DNA of 6,049 bases from JACKJP01 sp050186955 (GTDB taxonomy: Bacteria > Pseudomonadota > Alphaproteobacteria > Rhizobiales > Tepidamorphaceae), in the NCBI GenBank assembly GCA_050186955.1, contig JBFWXZ010000189.1:1-6049 (forward strand), read 5' to 3'. The notes beneath the pieces are model-generated. The model had not been told where the DNA came from. It was given only the letters and a program-made list of their open reading frames with translations, and searched no databases. Of this stretch, positions 5,597-6,049 are shown piece after piece (the stretch's first letter is position 1; every line of letters begins with the position of its first letter). Made by a program: the position numbers and the translations under genes.

Positions 5597-6049
5597 TGTT
5601 CACCCGCTCGTTGAAGAAAAGCGCCTGGCTGATCAGCGCCTTCACCATGTCGGGGTTGAACGGCTTGGTGACGAGGAAGGTCGGTTCGGGCCGCTCCCCG
5701 GTCAGCAGGCGCTCGGGGAAGGCGGTGATGAAGATCACCGGGATGCTCTCGGTGTTGAGGATGTCGTTCACCGCGTCGATGCCGGAGCTGCCGTCGGCGA
5801 GCTGGATGTCGGCCAGCACCATCTTGGGGCTGGTCTTGCGGAAGAGGTCCACGGCTTCCTTGTGGGTGCGCGCGATGCCGGTGACGGTGTGGCCGAGATC
5901 CTCCACGAGGTTCTCGATGTCCTTGGCGATCAGCGGCTCGTCCTCGATGATCATGATCTCCGTCGCCACCTGGCGGGAAATCTCCTTCGAGGCCTCCTGC
6001 AGCAGGCGCTGCACATTGTCCTCGCTCTGGCCGAGGATCTGGCCGGTCT
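5586..6049 (-). CDS. phyR: PhyR-type general stress response regulator (5' end cut by window edge)
   Basis: PhyR is the anti-anti-sigma response regulator of the alphaproteobacterial GSR. When phosphorylated, its sigma-like N-terminal domain binds NepR and releases EcfG. The reading frame stays open to the window edge. The visible part starts inside the end of the sigma-4-like domain (TGQILGQSEDNVQRLLQEAS, a helix-turn-helix-like tail), then the linker, then a complete receiver. Receiver residues are counted here from an internal GTG at 6014, which is not proposed as the start. They are acidic Glu24/Asp25 (IIEDEPLIA), phospho-acceptor Asp69 (codon 5810-5808, in LADIQLADG), Thr97 (FITAFP) and Lys117 (TKPF). 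The PhyR-typical stretch TAFPERLLTGERPEPTFLV is present. About 110 N-terminal residues are missing compared with the usual length of about 265. No NepR or EcfG gene is visible; in most relatives they lie next to phyR, so they are expected to the right. Confidence 0.96.
   Translation of the reverse strand, partial: TGQILGQSEDNVQRLLQEASKEISRQVATEIMIIEDEPLIAKDIENLVEDLGHTVTGIARTHKEAVDLFRKTSPKMVLADIQLADGSSGIDAVNDILNTESIPVIFITAFPERLLTGERPEPTFLVTKPFNPDMVKALISQALFFNERVNKAA

Overview
This GC-rich window looks like chromosomal DNA of an alphaproteobacterium, most likely of the Rhizobiales (Hyphomicrobiales) type. The main reasons are a PhyR anti-anti-sigma response regulator at the right edge, two HWE-family histidine kinases, and four exact matches to the alphaproteobacterial EcfG general-stress promoter (GGAAC-N16/17-CGTT). 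PhyR and EcfG are characteristic of the alphaproteobacterial general stress response (GSR). No mobile element, CRISPR array, tRNA or rRNA was seen. Coding density is normal and there is no gene-free stretch over 300 bases.

Layout from left to right: an MscS-family mechanosensitive channel (minus, its C-terminal end cut by the window edge); an AI-2E-family (PerM/TqsA-like) membrane transporter (minus) with an EcfG promoter; a CHASE-domain HWE histidine kinase (minus); a 110-residue cysteine-containing protein of unknown function (minus) with an EcfG promoter; a CsbD-family stress protein (plus) with its own EcfG promoter and a textbook intrinsic terminator; a soluble PAS-like HWE histidine kinase (minus); a 54-residue DUF1328 (YtjA-type) membrane peptide, absent from ordinary long-ORF calls, with an EcfG promoter; and phyR (minus, cut at its 5' end by the right edge).

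How it may work together (inference from known GSR biology): the HWE kinases would sense periplasmic (CHASE) or cytosolic (PAS) signals and phosphorylate the PhyR receiver. Phosphorylated PhyR sequesters the anti-sigma factor NepR and frees EcfG. EcfG would then transcribe the four promoters found here, giving CsbD, DUF1328, the small Cys protein and the transporter/MscS membrane pair. The CHASE kinase lies 53 bases behind the EcfG-driven small gene, and the PAS kinase lies behind EcfG-driven DUF1328 with a strong hairpin between them. Both kinases could therefore be fed back on by the regulon they control. nepR and ecfG are not in the window but are expected just beyond the right edge.
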